Below are positions 9,114 through 17,667 of a stretch of DNA of 64,000 nt, piece by piece (position 1 is the stretch's first letter; every line of letters starts with the position of its first letter). The translations under genes and the position numbers were made by a program. Origin of the DNA: Paenibacillus sp. CC-CFT747 (GTDB taxonomy: Bacteria; Bacillota; Bacilli; Paenibacillales; NBRC-103111); contig CP106741.1 in the NCBI GenBank assembly GCA_030323305.1, positions 6,158,764 through 6,222,763 on the forward strand. Reading direction: 5' to 3'. The notes beneath the pieces are model-generated. The model saw only the letters and a program-made list of their open reading frames with translations. It was not told the DNA's origin and made no database searches.

Positions 9114-10862
9114 ATGTTAAAAATACCCGTCCTTCAAAATGGAATCAACGGCTGGGAGAATGTTCTCATTTCCGCTTCCGACGTTCTCAAAATCGTTAAT
9201 ACCGGCGGTCCCCGCCACGAAGTTCATACGCCGGAAGCGGTTTACGGGCTTGACCTCCCGTGGGACTGCATTGAGGAATGGCTGCTCGACGAGGGCTTCG
9301 TCCAGCTGGATGAGAACAATATCGTTAACATCAACCGGGTCATCTCTTATGACGATTACAAAGGAACCGTTTTCTTCGGTCCCCAGGACGATCCGGAAGC
9401 GAAAACAGCCGCCGTGGCCGTGCTCCACAAGAAACGTCTCGGCCGGCTTCTCGGGGCCCTTCAGCAGTCCAACGAAACCGCCACCGGCGCAGAGGGAGGC
9501 CGGGTTAACCGCGTGTCCATGCTGAGGGACCGGTTCAAGGACATCAAGACCCAGGCCGTGTACCTGGCATCGTTCGATCCGGTTACGGGATTGCCCAACC
9601 GCTCGTCTTTTCTCGACCGCATCGACCGGCTGATCGAAGTCCAGCACGAAAACCGGATGCTGGCCATTCTCGTTCTGACCGTGGACCGGTTCGCGGAAAT
9701 CAATCATGCCCTCGGCTTGAAGGCGGGCGACGACCTCCTCGTGTATTTGGCCGAAAGCCTTAAAGGGTGCTTGAACGGCAAAGGGGAGGCCGCTCGTCTG
9801 TGTGGAGGAGACTTTGCCGTTCTTCTTCCCGAGGTGAGCCGCATGGAAGAAGCTACGGGTCTCGGCAAAAAGCTCCAGCAGCTGCTCGCCTCTTCCCCCT
9901 TCGTGATTCAGCAAAGAGAAATTCCCATCTCGGTGAGCATCGGCATCAGCTTCTCACCGAACGACGGAACGGATGCCGAGACGCTGCTTCGGCACGCCTT
10001 CATTGCTCTCGACGGGGCGAAGGCCAAAGGCGGAGGAATCGTGAATGTATTCCATCCTTCCCTCTCCGACCGCACGCTGGAAAAGATGCACCTCGAAATC
10101 GAGCTGCAAAAGGCGTTTAAGGACGAAACCCTGCAGCTGCAATACCAGCCGCTTATCCGGCTTAAGGATGGAACGGTATTCGGAATGGAGGCCCTGCTCC
10201 GCTGGAACCATCCCACGAAGGGCGCCATTCCCCCAAGCCTGTTCATTCCGGCTGCGGAAGCCTCCGGCTTGATCATCCCGATCGGCAATTGGGTCGTTAA
10301 ACAGGCTTGCCGGCAAAACCGGGCCTGGCAGAACGCCGGACTTCCGCCGATTCTGATCTCGGTCAACATATCGGTCTACCAGCTCGAACACCCCGGCTTC
10401 GTCGGTTACATAAAGGAAGTGCTTGCCGAAACGGGCCTCGCCCCCCACTACCTGTGCCTGGAAATAAGAGAAACCGTGGCGAGCGACAAGATCTCCCTTG
10501 CCCTCGATACGATCGAGAGACTTAAGGGCCTGGGCGTCAGCATCTCGATTGACGATTTCGGCACCGGCTATACGTCCTTGTCCTGGCTGAAACGGTTTAA
10601 GGTCAACACCCTGAAAATTGACAAATCGTTCATCGACGACCTCGACAAAGGTTCCGGTCATTCCGCGATCGCCGCCGCCCTGATCCGGCTCTGCCGGGAG
10701 CTGAACATCCGCTCGCTTGCCGAGGGCGTCGAAACGGAGGGCCAGCTCAAGGTGCTGAAGGAGCTCGGCTGTGATGACATCCAAGGCTATCTGTTCAGCC
10801 GTCCCCTCAGCATCCGGGATGCGGAACAGCTGCTGAAGGAGAACAAATCGTTCTCCGCTTGA
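9114..10862 (+). CDS. LytTR - degenerate GGDEF - EAL protein
   Basis: A 582-residue soluble protein with three parts. Residues about 15-90 resemble a LytTR DNA-binding domain (GFVQLDENNIVNINRVISY matches the family's conserved end). Residues about 150-320 are a GGDEF domain whose signature reads C230-G-G-D-F, with no intact GG(D/E)EF, so cyclase activity is unlikely. Residues about 335-575 are an EAL phosphodiesterase domain with the expected residues: MEALLRW, NISVYQL, LEIRET, DDFGTGYTS, KIDKSF, AEGVET and QGYLF. It probably hydrolyses c-di-GMP and may bind DNA or dimerise through LytTR. Start at 9114 because of AAAGGA just upstream. Confidence 0.85.
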   Translation: MLKIPVLQNGINGWENVLISASDVLKIVNTGGPRHEVHTPEAVYGLDLPWDCIEEWLLDEGFVQLDENNIVNINRVISYDDYKGTVFFGPQDDPEAKTAAVAVLHKKRLGRLLGALQQSNETATGAEGGRVNRVSMLRDRFKDIKTQAVYLASFDPVTGLPNRSSFLDRIDRLIEVQHENRMLAILVLTVDRFAEINHALGLKAGDDLLVYLAESLKGCLNGKGEAARLCGGDFAVLLPEVSRMEEATGLGKKLQQLLASSPFVIQQREIPISVSIGISFSPNDGTDAETLLRHAFIALDGAKAKGGGIVNVFHPSLSDRTLEKMHLEIELQKAFKDETLQLQYQPLIRLKDGTVFGMEALLRWNHPTKGAIPPSLFIPAAEASGLIIPIGNWVVKQACRQNRAWQNAGLPPILISVNISVYQLEHPGFVGYIKEVLAETGLAPHYLCLEIRETVASDKISLALDTIERLKGLGVSISIDDFGTGYTSLSWLKRFKVNTLKIDKSFIDDLDKGSGHSAIAAALIRLCRELNIRSLAEGVETEGQLKVLKELGCDDIQGYLFSRPLSIRDAEQLLKENKSFSA

Positions 10863-10867
10863 CGGAT

Positions 10868-10902
10868 TAAAAGGAGCTCCTCCAACGAGGGCTCCCTTTT
10901 AA
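10868..10902 (+). terminator. Terminator after the LytTR-GGDEF-EAL gene
   Basis: Imperfect hairpin AAAAGGAGC...GGCTCCCTTTT directly after the stop codon, with a T tract. Confidence 0.7.
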
Positions 10903-10959
10903 GCTTTGGCCATGACCTATCCGTATTTCCTCTGGAGCAAGGCCGCTAAGCATCCGCTC

Positions 10960-11307
10960 TTATCCCTGACGGACGATCTCCGCTTCCTCTTCAAGCGAAA
11001 TCTCCGACACCTGGGCCAGCTCCTGCCGGCTGTCCTCGGATTCGTTCCGGCGGAAGGACCAGCTTTTGACCTCGCCGATGACGGCTGAGCCCTTCTCCTT
11101 CGCCCGGTCCACCCACTCGGAGGTGGAGGTGCCGACCGAACGGGCCAGCTCCTGGGTTTTATCGCTCACATTCTGGTATTGATCCGCCAGATCCGCTCTT
11201 AATTCCTTGCCGGATTTGGGGGCGAAGAGAAGCGCGGTGACCGCTCCCAGCACGCCGCCCACCAGGGCGCCGACTGCGAAGGTTTTACTGTTTTCCAATT
11301 TTGCCAT
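10960..11307 (-). CDS. ytxH: YtxH-family small stress-type protein
   Basis: A 115-residue protein with one N-terminal Gly-rich hydrophobic helix (FAVGALVGGVLGAVTALLFAPKSGKELR, the YtxH signature, split here by the membrane boundary) and a charged helical tail. The family is widespread in Firmicutes and, in B. subtilis, ytxGH is stress-controlled. The biochemical role is unknown. ATG at 11307 has AAGGAG 8 nt upstream. It overlaps the end of the preceding ytxG by about 20 nt, a typical translationally coupled pair. Confidence 0.88.
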   Translation of the reverse strand: MAKLENSKTFAVGALVGGVLGAVTALLFAPKSGKELRADLADQYQNVSDKTQELARSVGTSTSEWVDRAKEKGSAVIGEVKSWSFRRNESEDSRQELAQVSEISLEEEAEIVRQG

Positions 11308-11779
11308 GGGTATCACTCCTTGTTCTCTTTAGAGGGGTTTCCGGTTTGCCGTCGGGTTTCCAGGCTTTCCACAGCTTGATCCCCGCCGTCAGCCAGCTTG
11401 CGGTTTCGGCTATGCGGTTCTGATGCCGGGTCACTTGATCCGCCGCATGAACCGCCACCTCAGCGAGCGCCCCCGTTACCTGATGAGCGGCATGGGCCGC
11501 CGTCTGAACCGTCTCGCCCGTCTGCCGAATGGACGCCAGAAACGGGTCCACCTGCTTCAACCGTCCTTCCAACCGCTCGGTCGTCCGTCTGATCTCCTGA
11601 AGGGTCGCCGACGCTTCCCGCGCCAGGACCAGCGTCTCCTTGCTTACGGTCTCCACTGTTTCTCCTGTCCTCTCCAGCGTTGCCTTCACCGCCTGTAAGA
11701 CGCGTACCGCAAAAAGGACCAAAACCACAAAAGCCGCCGCGGCGACGGCCGCGCTGATCTGCAGGACCACTTTCCTCAC
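11285..11779 (-). CDS. ytxG: YtxG/DUF948-family protein
   Basis: A 164-residue DUF948 protein: one N-terminal membrane helix (VVLQISAAVAAAAFVVLVLF) followed by an amphipathic coiled-coil region with regular Thr/Glu heptads, and a basic tail. It overlaps ytxH as in B. subtilis. Start is uncertain between GTG codons at 11779 and 11770; GAGGTGAGG suits the latter. Function unknown; membrane-attached stress-related protein by family. Confidence 0.82.
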   Translation of the reverse strand: MRKVVLQISAAVAAAAFVVLVLFAVRVLQAVKATLERTGETVETVSKETLVLAREASATLQEIRRTTERLEGRLKQVDPFLASIRQTGETVQTAAHAAHQVTGALAEVAVHAADQVTRHQNRIAETASWLTAGIKLWKAWKPDGKPETPLKRTRSDTHGKIGKQ

Positions 11780-11833
11780 CTCTCCTTGTTGGCCTGGTTG
11801 GCTGCCCCGGGCAAATGCCCATTTCTTAGTTTC

Positions 11834-11862
11834 ATTATAGTTAGGCGCTGGACTTTTGACAC
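11834..11862 (-). promoter_or_regulatory. Candidate ytxGH promoter
   Basis: A perfect -10 (TATAAT on the minus strand, 11834-11839) lies about 55 bp upstream of ytxG. A weak -35 (TGTCAA) is about 16 bp further. Sigma class not determined. Confidence 0.4.
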
Positions 11863-11872
11863 AACATTTGGC

Positions 11873-11921
11873 AAAAAAGAGCCCTGCTCAAAGCCATGTA
11901 GCTTTAAGCAGGGCTCTTTCC
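11873..11921 (-). terminator. Terminator of the selD-mnmH operon
   Basis: A 13-bp perfect stem AAAGAGCCCTGCT / AGCAGGGCTCTTT around an 18-nt loop, followed on the minus strand by a T run, located after the mnmH stop. Confidence 0.88.
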
Positions 11922-11967
11922 CTTTAAGGCCGCTTTCGCCGCGGTGACGCGATGATGACGAATGAGC

Positions 11968-12999
11968 TTATACCCAGTGTGGCAGGGCCTTCCGGACCGC
12001 TTCCACCGCTTCCTCAATCGTATCCGCCTGAACGGTTTCCGTTTCGGCATTGTACCGGTGAATGGCATGCTCGTACCGGGGATCGTAATAATGAACGAGC
12101 AGCAATTGGACCGCTTCCGCAAAGCGGCTTTCCTGCAGATGCTGTTCGATCTCTTTCGCAATGGGGGTATGGATGCGCTTCTCAATGAGCCGGAAAGCGG
12201 CCAGGCACTCTTGCTTGTGCTCTTCCGGACGGTAGTCTTCTAGAATGTGCCGGATTCGTTCTTCGACCGGCAGCTCGATGAGAAGCTGCTTGCCGTTTTC
12301 CTTCGCTTCCATCAGAAAATCAGGCAGGGTCACCTTGCCGACGCGGCGGCTTTCCGCTTCCATCAGCACGAAGGAGGAGCCCTGCAGCTTAAGAAGCTCG
12401 TGCACCAGCTTCGCCTCGAATGATTTCTGGTTGCTAGGCTTGCGTCCGATCTGGCCGAAGATCGACCCTCGATGGCCCGCCAGCTCCTCCAGATCAAGGA
12501 CCGGGTAGCCCTGCTCCGCAAGCTTGGAGAGAATGACCGTTTTGCCCGTCCCCGTATGACCGTTCAGCACGATGCAGGTCTGGTCAAGCTTAAATTCCTC
12601 CAGTGTCTTGACAACCCACTGCCGGTAGGCGCGGATCCCTCCCTGCAGCCGGTAAACGCGGGCTCCGTACAGGGAGAGGAGTGTCGCCGCCGTCCGGCTG
12701 CGCATGCCTCCCCGCCAGCAGAAGACCGCTTTGCGGTTATCCATGGCGTCCAGCTCTTTGACGAACTCGGGCAGCTTGCGGGCGACGATCTCCAGCCCCC
12801 GCTCCTTGGCGGCGTCCACGCTGACCTGCTTGTACAACGTTCCGATTTCGCGGCGTTCCTCATCGTCAAACAACGGACGGTTAAGGCTGCCCGGAATCGT
12901 GCCTTCTTCGTACTCCGAAGGGGAGCGGACGTCGACAACCGTCAGATCGCCCTTGCGCTGCTTCTCGAGCAGCTCTTCTATCGTAATATCCTGAAACAA
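11968..12999 (-). CDS. mnmH: tRNA 2-selenouridine synthase
   Basis: MnmH/SelU replaces sulfur by selenium in the wobble 2-thiouridine of tRNAs for Lys, Glu and Gln, using selenophosphate. The 343-residue protein has an N-terminal rhodanese domain with catalytic Cys94 in VFCWRGGMRS and a P-loop domain with GHTGTGKT (about residues 147-154). Length and architecture match the family. It begins 30 bp after selD, its selenophosphate supplier, and the pair is followed by a strong terminator. No frame break. Confidence 0.95.
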   Translation of the reverse strand: MFQDITIEELLEKQRKGDLTVVDVRSPSEYEEGTIPGSLNRPLFDDEERREIGTLYKQVSVDAAKERGLEIVARKLPEFVKELDAMDNRKAVFCWRGGMRSRTAATLLSLYGARVYRLQGGIRAYRQWVVKTLEEFKLDQTCIVLNGHTGTGKTVILSKLAEQGYPVLDLEELAGHRGSIFGQIGRKPSNQKSFEAKLVHELLKLQGSSFVLMEAESRRVGKVTLPDFLMEAKENGKQLLIELPVEERIRHILEDYRPEEHKQECLAAFRLIEKRIHTPIAKEIEQHLQESRFAEAVQLLLVHYYDPRYEHAIHRYNAETETVQADTIEEAVEAVRKALPHWV

Positions 13000-13029
13000 G
13001 GCATTCGCTTCCCTTATTGTATATTGGCT

Positions 13030-14082
13030 CTAGACGACCACAATGTGTCCGGGATGATCGGCGACCGTCTCTCCGATGATGGAGGCGGCTTCCACGCCGG
13101 CTTGGTGCAGGTCGGCCAAGAGCGCCTCCGCCCGGTCCGCGGCAACGGAGATGAGCAGGCCGCCCGAGGTCACCGCATCGCACAGAATCCATTGGTCCAC
13201 GGGATCCATGGATTCCGCATAGGTGACCGCGCCCTGCAGGTGCGCATGGTTGTTCTTGGTGCCGCCCGGCACGAAGCCTTCGTCCGCCAGCTCGCGGACG
13301 CGCGGCAGCACCGGCACCTGCGAACGCTCGAGGCGCACGCCGACGCCGCTGCCCTTGGCCAGCTCGGAGGCATGGCCGAGAAGGCCGAACCCGGTGACGT
13401 CCGTACAGGCATGGACGTCGTAGGGCGCCATCGCCTCGGCGGCGGCCTTGTTCAGCGTGGCCATGACCTGCGTCACGCGCTGCACTTCCGCCTCGTCGAG
13501 CTTATCCTTCTTGATCGAGGTGGTCAGAACGCCCACCCCGATCGGCTTCGTCAGGATAAGCTTGTCGCCCGGCTTCGCGCCGGCATTCGTGCGCACCTTG
13601 TCCGGATGAACGAGCCCGGTCACGGCGAGCCCGAACTTCGGCTCGTTGTCGTCGATCGAGTGCCCTCCGACGAGCGTGACGCCCGCTTCGCGCATTTTAT
13701 CCCCTGCTCCGCGCAGAATCTCCGCCAGCACGGCCTTATCCAGCTTGTTGATGGGAAAAGCCACGATATTGAGCGCCGTCAGCGGCTTGCCGCCCATGGC
13801 GTAAATATCGCTGATGGCGTTAGCGGCCGCTACCTGGCCGAACGAGTACGGATCGTCCACGATCGGCGTGAAGAAATCGACCGTCTGAACGAGCGCAAGC
13901 TCGTCGGACAGCTTGTAGACGCCGGCATCGTCGCTCGTGTCGAGCCCGACGAGCAGGTTCGGATCCGGCACCGGGGCAGGGAGGTTCTTCAGCACTTGAG
14001 AGAGGTCGGCCGGGCCGATTTTGCAGCCGCAGCCTCCTTTGGTCGAATAGGATGTCAGCTTGATGGACGATAGCTCGGACAT
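13030..14082 (-). CDS. selD: Selenide, water dikinase (selenophosphate synthase)
   Basis: Makes selenophosphate from selenide and ATP. The 350-residue protein has the N-terminal active-site segment GGCGCK with Cys18 (equivalent to E. coli C17) and Lys21; this site is selenocysteine in some organisms but is an ordinary TGC codon here. The AIRS-type fold motifs follow: VQTVDFFTPIVDDPY, AANAISDIYAMGG, GHSIDDNEPK and ACTDVTGFGLLGH. It lies 20 bp after phnC and 30 bp before mnmH. selA and selB are not in the window, so the visible role is tRNA selenation. Confidence 0.96.
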   Translation of the reverse strand: MSELSSIKLTSYSTKGGCGCKIGPADLSQVLKNLPAPVPDPNLLVGLDTSDDAGVYKLSDELALVQTVDFFTPIVDDPYSFGQVAAANAISDIYAMGGKPLTALNIVAFPINKLDKAVLAEILRGAGDKMREAGVTLVGGHSIDDNEPKFGLAVTGLVHPDKVRTNAGAKPGDKLILTKPIGVGVLTTSIKKDKLDEAEVQRVTQVMATLNKAAAEAMAPYDVHACTDVTGFGLLGHASELAKGSGVGVRLERSQVPVLPRVRELADEGFVPGGTKNNHAHLQGAVTYAESMDPVDQWILCDAVTSGGLLISVAADRAEALLADLHQAGVEAASIIGETVADHPGHIVVV

Positions 14083-14102
14083 GGAAATCTTCCTTTCCTG
14101 AA

Positions 14103-14847
14103 TTAATCTTGATCCGGCGGATAAATGCGGGCGAGCGCCTCGTCGTTCAGTTCCCCGGGCGGGCCGTCATAAACGATCCGTCCCCCGGAAAGCCCGATGA
14201 TGCGGGGAGCATAGCGCCTCGCAAGCGCAACGTCGTGCAGGTTAAGCACGACCGTAAGCCCCTGCTCCCGGTGAAGCTCCGCGATAAAGCCCAGAATGCG
14301 GTCGGCCGTAACCGGGTCGAGGCTCGACACCGGCTCGTCCCCGAGAAGAAGCTCCGGCTGCTGCATGAGCACGCGGGCTATCGCCACACGCTGCCGCTGC
14401 CCCCGCTCAGCTCCTCCACCCGGCGGGAGGCCAGATGGGCGAGACCAACGCGCTGAAGGGCTTCCCGCGCGGCCTCGCGATGCTCCGGGGCGAAAGCGCC
14501 GAACAGCGGACGCCATAACGGCATGGCGGCGAACCGGCCCGACAACACATTGGTCTTAACCGTAAGCCGGGGCAGGAGGTGAAAATGCTGAAAGATCATG
14601 CCGATCTCCCGCCTTCTCTCCCGGAGAAGACGGGGCGGTACGCCCGTCAGTTCCCTTCCGTTCCAACGGACCGTTCCCGCGTCCGGTTCCACCAGCCGGT
14701 TGATGCAGCGGATCAGCGTCGATTTGCCCGCTCCGCTGCGGCCCAGAACCGCCACGAGTTCCCCGGCCGAACCGTCAGATCGATCCCGGCAAGCGCCGGC
14801 TCACTCTCTCCCGGGTACTGCTTCGTTAAGCCTAGTATCTCAAGCAT
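14103..14847 (-). CDS. phnC: Phosphonate/oxyanion-type ABC transporter ATPase (two frame breaks)
   Basis: ATP-binding subunit of a PhnCDE-type importer. Starting from ATG 14847: residues MLEILGLTKQYPG, Walker A GRSGAGKS, Q-loop IFQHFHLLPRLTV, signature ELSGG-QRQRVAIAR, Walker B LLLGDEPVSSLDP and the H-loop LHDVALA. The frame changes at about 14761 (before Walker A) and about 14402 (in the signature motif, five G where six are needed). Adding one G at each restores a protein of about 248 residues. Its start abuts the phnE stop, and selD begins 20 bp after its end. Confidence 0.85.
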
Positions 14848-15593
14848 CTAGTTCACCCGCTTCCGGACGTAAGCCCCCAGGTAATCCACCGAGGTGACAA
14901 GGAGCATGATCAGAACCACCTCGAAGGCGACCCGTTGGTAGGCGAACATTTTGAAATCGTTATACAGGAGCTGCCCCAGTCCGCCCGCTCCGACCACCCC
15001 AAGGATAAGGCAAGTCCGGATGGCGACTTCCAGCCGGTAGAAATACTGCGAGATGACGAGGGGGATGATCTGCGGCATAATTCCATAGAGGGCCACGAGG
15101 ATCCGGGTTCCTCCGGCGGATTGAACGGCTTCCTGGGGCCCGCGGTCGACCGATTCGATCAGCTCGGAGATCATTTTGCCGAAGACTCCGATGTTGTGAA
15201 TGATGAGCGCTAGCACCGCCGGCATCGGACCGAGGCCGAGCGTCGGGATAAACACAAGCGCCATGACGATCTCCGGCACGGACCGGAGAAAATTAAACAC
15301 CGCCCGGATGCCGTGGTAGATCCCCCGAAGGGAGTCGTATTCCGGGCGGCAAAGAAGCTCGCCGGCAGGGCGATCCCCACGGCGATCAGCGTGCTGAACA
15401 GGGCGATTTGCAGGGTAAGGACCATCTGGCCCACCGCGTAGCCCGCATCCTCCGTATCGAAAGGAAACCAATTGTCCCGGATGAACCGGAAGGAATTCCC
15501 GATATCCTTAAACAGGGAGAAGTCGAAGCGGACCCCCGCGCCCGACCAGAGAAGAAGGGCGATGACTATCGCCGCCCCCGCCCATTTTTTCAA
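14848..15593 (-). CDS. phnE: PhnE-type ABC permease (one frame break)
   Basis: Single permease of the importer. The N-terminal segment has a signal-anchor helix and then TLQIALFSTLIAVGIALPASFFAARN; the C-terminal segment carries the permease EAA loop (ESVDRGPQEAVQSAGGTRI) and VVGAGGLGQLLY. The frame changes at about 15324 in a run of five G; one added G joins NTTPFGG to the next segment, IYHGIRAVFNFL. Restored length about 248 residues. phnC begins directly after its stop. A second permease, common in phnE1E2 systems, is absent, so a homodimer is expected. Confidence 0.85.
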
Positions 15594-15625
15594 GCCATTG
15601 CCCCCTTTCCCACTCCACTTTCTTC

Positions 15626-16569
15626 TTATTTCTTAGGCTTCACCCGGCCGTCTTCAATGGCTGCCTGGCGAATCGCGGCATAATCTTCGTTCTTCGCCAA
15701 GGTAAAGCCGCTAGCTTCCCCGAAGGCCCCGAGAATATCCGGGTCCTTGATGGCCAGCATGGTATCCTGGATGATCTTGATATCGGCATCCGAGGTCGAT
15801 TTCTCGACCGCCCATGGATATTGGAACAGCGGCTCGGATTTCCAGATCGTTTTGATTTTGCTGCCGTCGATCTTCTTATCGAGAACCAGCTTGTCAAAGT
15901 AGGCGCTGTCGATGGCGCCGACGTCCACTCCCTTGTTCTGAACAGCTAGGGCGGTCGCGTCATGATTGCCCGTGTACGTGACGCTCTTGAATTTGTTTTT
16001 CTGCTGGCTCTCGAACAGTCCCGCTTTCTTCAATGCGATTCCCGGGATCAGGCTTCCCGAGGTCGACTGGATATCCCCGAAAGCAAACCGGATCTTGTCC
16101 GAATTCGCCTTCACATCGTCGAAGGTATTGTAAGGCGAATCCTTCGGCGCGATCAGGTACGAGTAATAATAGGGCTGGCCGTTGATAAGCTGGGTCACCA
16201 CCGCCTTCACGTCGTACCGTTCATGGGCCTCCACATAGGTCAGCGGGCCGAGATAAGCCATGTGCAGCTTACCGGCGCCAAGCGCTTCCACCACACCGTT
16301 ATAGTCCGGGTACACTTCCGCCTTGACCTTACGCCCCATCTTCTCACTGAGCGCCGCGGCCAGCTTCTCCGCTCCCGTCTTCATGCGGGTATCCCCTTGG
16401 GCGGGAATGACGCCGATCAGAAACTCGCCCTTCTCCGCTTTTCCTGCCGTCGTCTGGGGGAGGGGGATGCTTGTCCTCCGTTGTCCGCCGCTTTCTTGCC
16501 GCCGCAGCCGGCGAGAATCATGATCAGGATCAGCATGAGGGCTGAGCCTGCTTTTGTCCACTTCACCAT
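15626..16569 (-). CDS. phnD: PhnD-type substrate-binding lipoprotein (one frame break)
   Basis: Extracytoplasmic binding protein of the PhnD/PtxB class (phosphonate, phosphite, phosphate). A start at 16569 gives a signal peptide ending in the lipobox ILAGC, found in a different frame from the main domain; the frame changes within the C/G runs at about 16456-16466, and one added base joins them. The mature domain has YLGPLTYVEAHERY, an anion-binding GDIQSTSGSLIPG loop and a DVGAIDSAYFD helix. It heads a tight series phnD-phnE-phnC-selD-mnmH. The ligand cannot be read from sequence; phosphite and selenite are chemically similar oxyanions. Confidence 0.85.
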
Positions 16570-16622
16570 CTACTAAACTCCACCTTACGTATAGGGTAAG
16601 ACCGTCCGGTCGTTTCTTCTAA

Positions 16623-16650
16623 AATGTAGCATAGTTCGACGGGAAAACAA
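16623..16650 (-). promoter_or_regulatory. Candidate promoter of the phnDEC-selD-mnmH operon
   Basis: On the minus strand TTGTTT (16645-16650) and TACATT (16623-16628) are 16 bp apart, about 55 bp upstream of phnD. The promoter is weak by consensus but well placed. Confidence 0.35.
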
Positions 16651-16716
16651 AGAAAACCGGATACCCGTTCCTCCTAAAACCGTGACGGGACGGCCTAAGC
16701 CAAGGAAGCCGGGCAT

Positions 16717-16745
16717 GGACGCCCGAGACCCGCCAGGGGTATAAT
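16717..16745 (+). promoter_or_regulatory. Candidate promoter of the KDPG aldolase gene
   Basis: A perfect TATAAT (16740-16745) lies about 45 bp upstream of the start codon, with a partial -35 (TGGACG) about 18 bp before it. Confidence 0.45.
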
Positions 16746-16790
16746 AAACCCAATGCCCATACGGGAAAAGCTTGCCAAGGAGGCTATAGC

Positions 16791-17441
16791 ATGAATCGAG
16801 AGCAGGGTCTGCGTCAAATCGAGGACACCCGGATTGTCGCCATCGTGAGAGGGGTGGAGCCCAAGCACATCCAGCCGGTCGCCGAAGCCCTTCTTCAAGG
16901 AGGCATTACGGTCATGGAGGTCACGCTTAATACGGTGGGAGCGCTGGATTCAATCCGGGAGCTGCGTCAGGCGATGGACGGCCGGATGTTTATCGGGGCC
17001 GGGACCGTGCTGGACCGGGAAGACGCCCAGCGCGCTGTGGAAGCCGGCGCTTCGTTTCTCGTGACACCGAACGTGGACGAGGAAGCCATCCGTTACGCGG
17101 CGGACCGCCAACTGCCCGTCTTCCCGGGCGCTATGACCCCCACCGAGATCGTTAAAGCGTGGAAAGCCGGGGCTACCGCGGTCAAGCTGTTCCCCAGCGC
17201 TTCCTTCGGCCTGTCCTTCATCAAGGAGCTGCGCGGTCCGCTCGGCCATATTCCCATGGTGGCCGTCGGCGGAGTGAACGAAGGGAATTTGTCCGATTAC
17301 TTGAAGGCCGGCTGCTATGCCGTCGGGATCGGAAGCTCGCTGTTTCCTCTTGCCGATATTGCCAAAGGCCGGTATGACGCCGTCACCGCCAAAGCCCGCA
17401 GCCTGACCGACAGCGTCACCCGTCACCATGCCCGCTCCTGA
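16791..17441 (+). CDS. eda: KDPG/KHG aldolase
   Basis: Bifunctional 2-keto-3-deoxy-6-phosphogluconate / 4-hydroxy-2-oxoglutarate aldolase, cleaving KDPG to pyruvate and glyceraldehyde-3-phosphate. The 216-residue TIM barrel shows RIVAIVRG, the catalytic Glu43 (VMEVTL), FIGAGTV, TPNVDEEAI, FPGAMTPTEI and the Schiff-base Lys132 in AVKLFPSASFG. Length matches the family. AAGGAGG precedes the ATG. No kdgK or other Entner-Doudoroff partner is adjacent, so it may serve uronate or another sugar-acid pathway encoded elsewhere. Confidence 0.93.
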   Translation: MNREQGLRQIEDTRIVAIVRGVEPKHIQPVAEALLQGGITVMEVTLNTVGALDSIRELRQAMDGRMFIGAGTVLDREDAQRAVEAGASFLVTPNVDEEAIRYAADRQLPVFPGAMTPTEIVKAWKAGATAVKLFPSASFGLSFIKELRGPLGHIPMVAVGGVNEGNLSDYLKAGCYAVGIGSSLFPLADIAKGRYDAVTAKARSLTDSVTRHHARS

Positions 17442-17456
17442 AGCGGGTTTGGCGGC

Positions 17457-17540
17457 CGGCGTGTTGGTCCGTTGTCCTGCTTTTGTTGGATATCCTGGGC
17501 CTATGGGCCTTCCCGCCAACAAAGTTACCGGATAAGGCCT
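17457..17540. repeat. Intergenic repeat copy carrying the CTTATCCGGT motif
   Basis: An intergenic segment with a local inverted repeat (TTTGTTGG ... CCAACAAAG) ending in ACCGGATAAGGC at 17527-17538. CGCCAACAAAG followed by ACCGGATAAGGC is shared with the element at 20990-21081. Confidence 0.5.
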
Positions 17541-17667
17541 CCGGTGGTGTAATCTGGATACGGTTGTGTTCCGGAATGGTTTAGTGGTAAAGTATTGGCA
17601 TGGTTTTATGTCCGATTAACCGGATATGAAAAGAAGGTTTCACTCTTTGTGTCTAGGAGGAACGTTT

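Noticed and set aside
14036..14050. Selenocysteine codon in selD
   Set aside because: The active-site position is an ordinary Cys codon; there is no in-frame TGA.
12472..14073. 533-residue plus-strand frame
   Set aside because: It is antisense to selD and mnmH, which have all family motifs; high GC gives long antisense frames.
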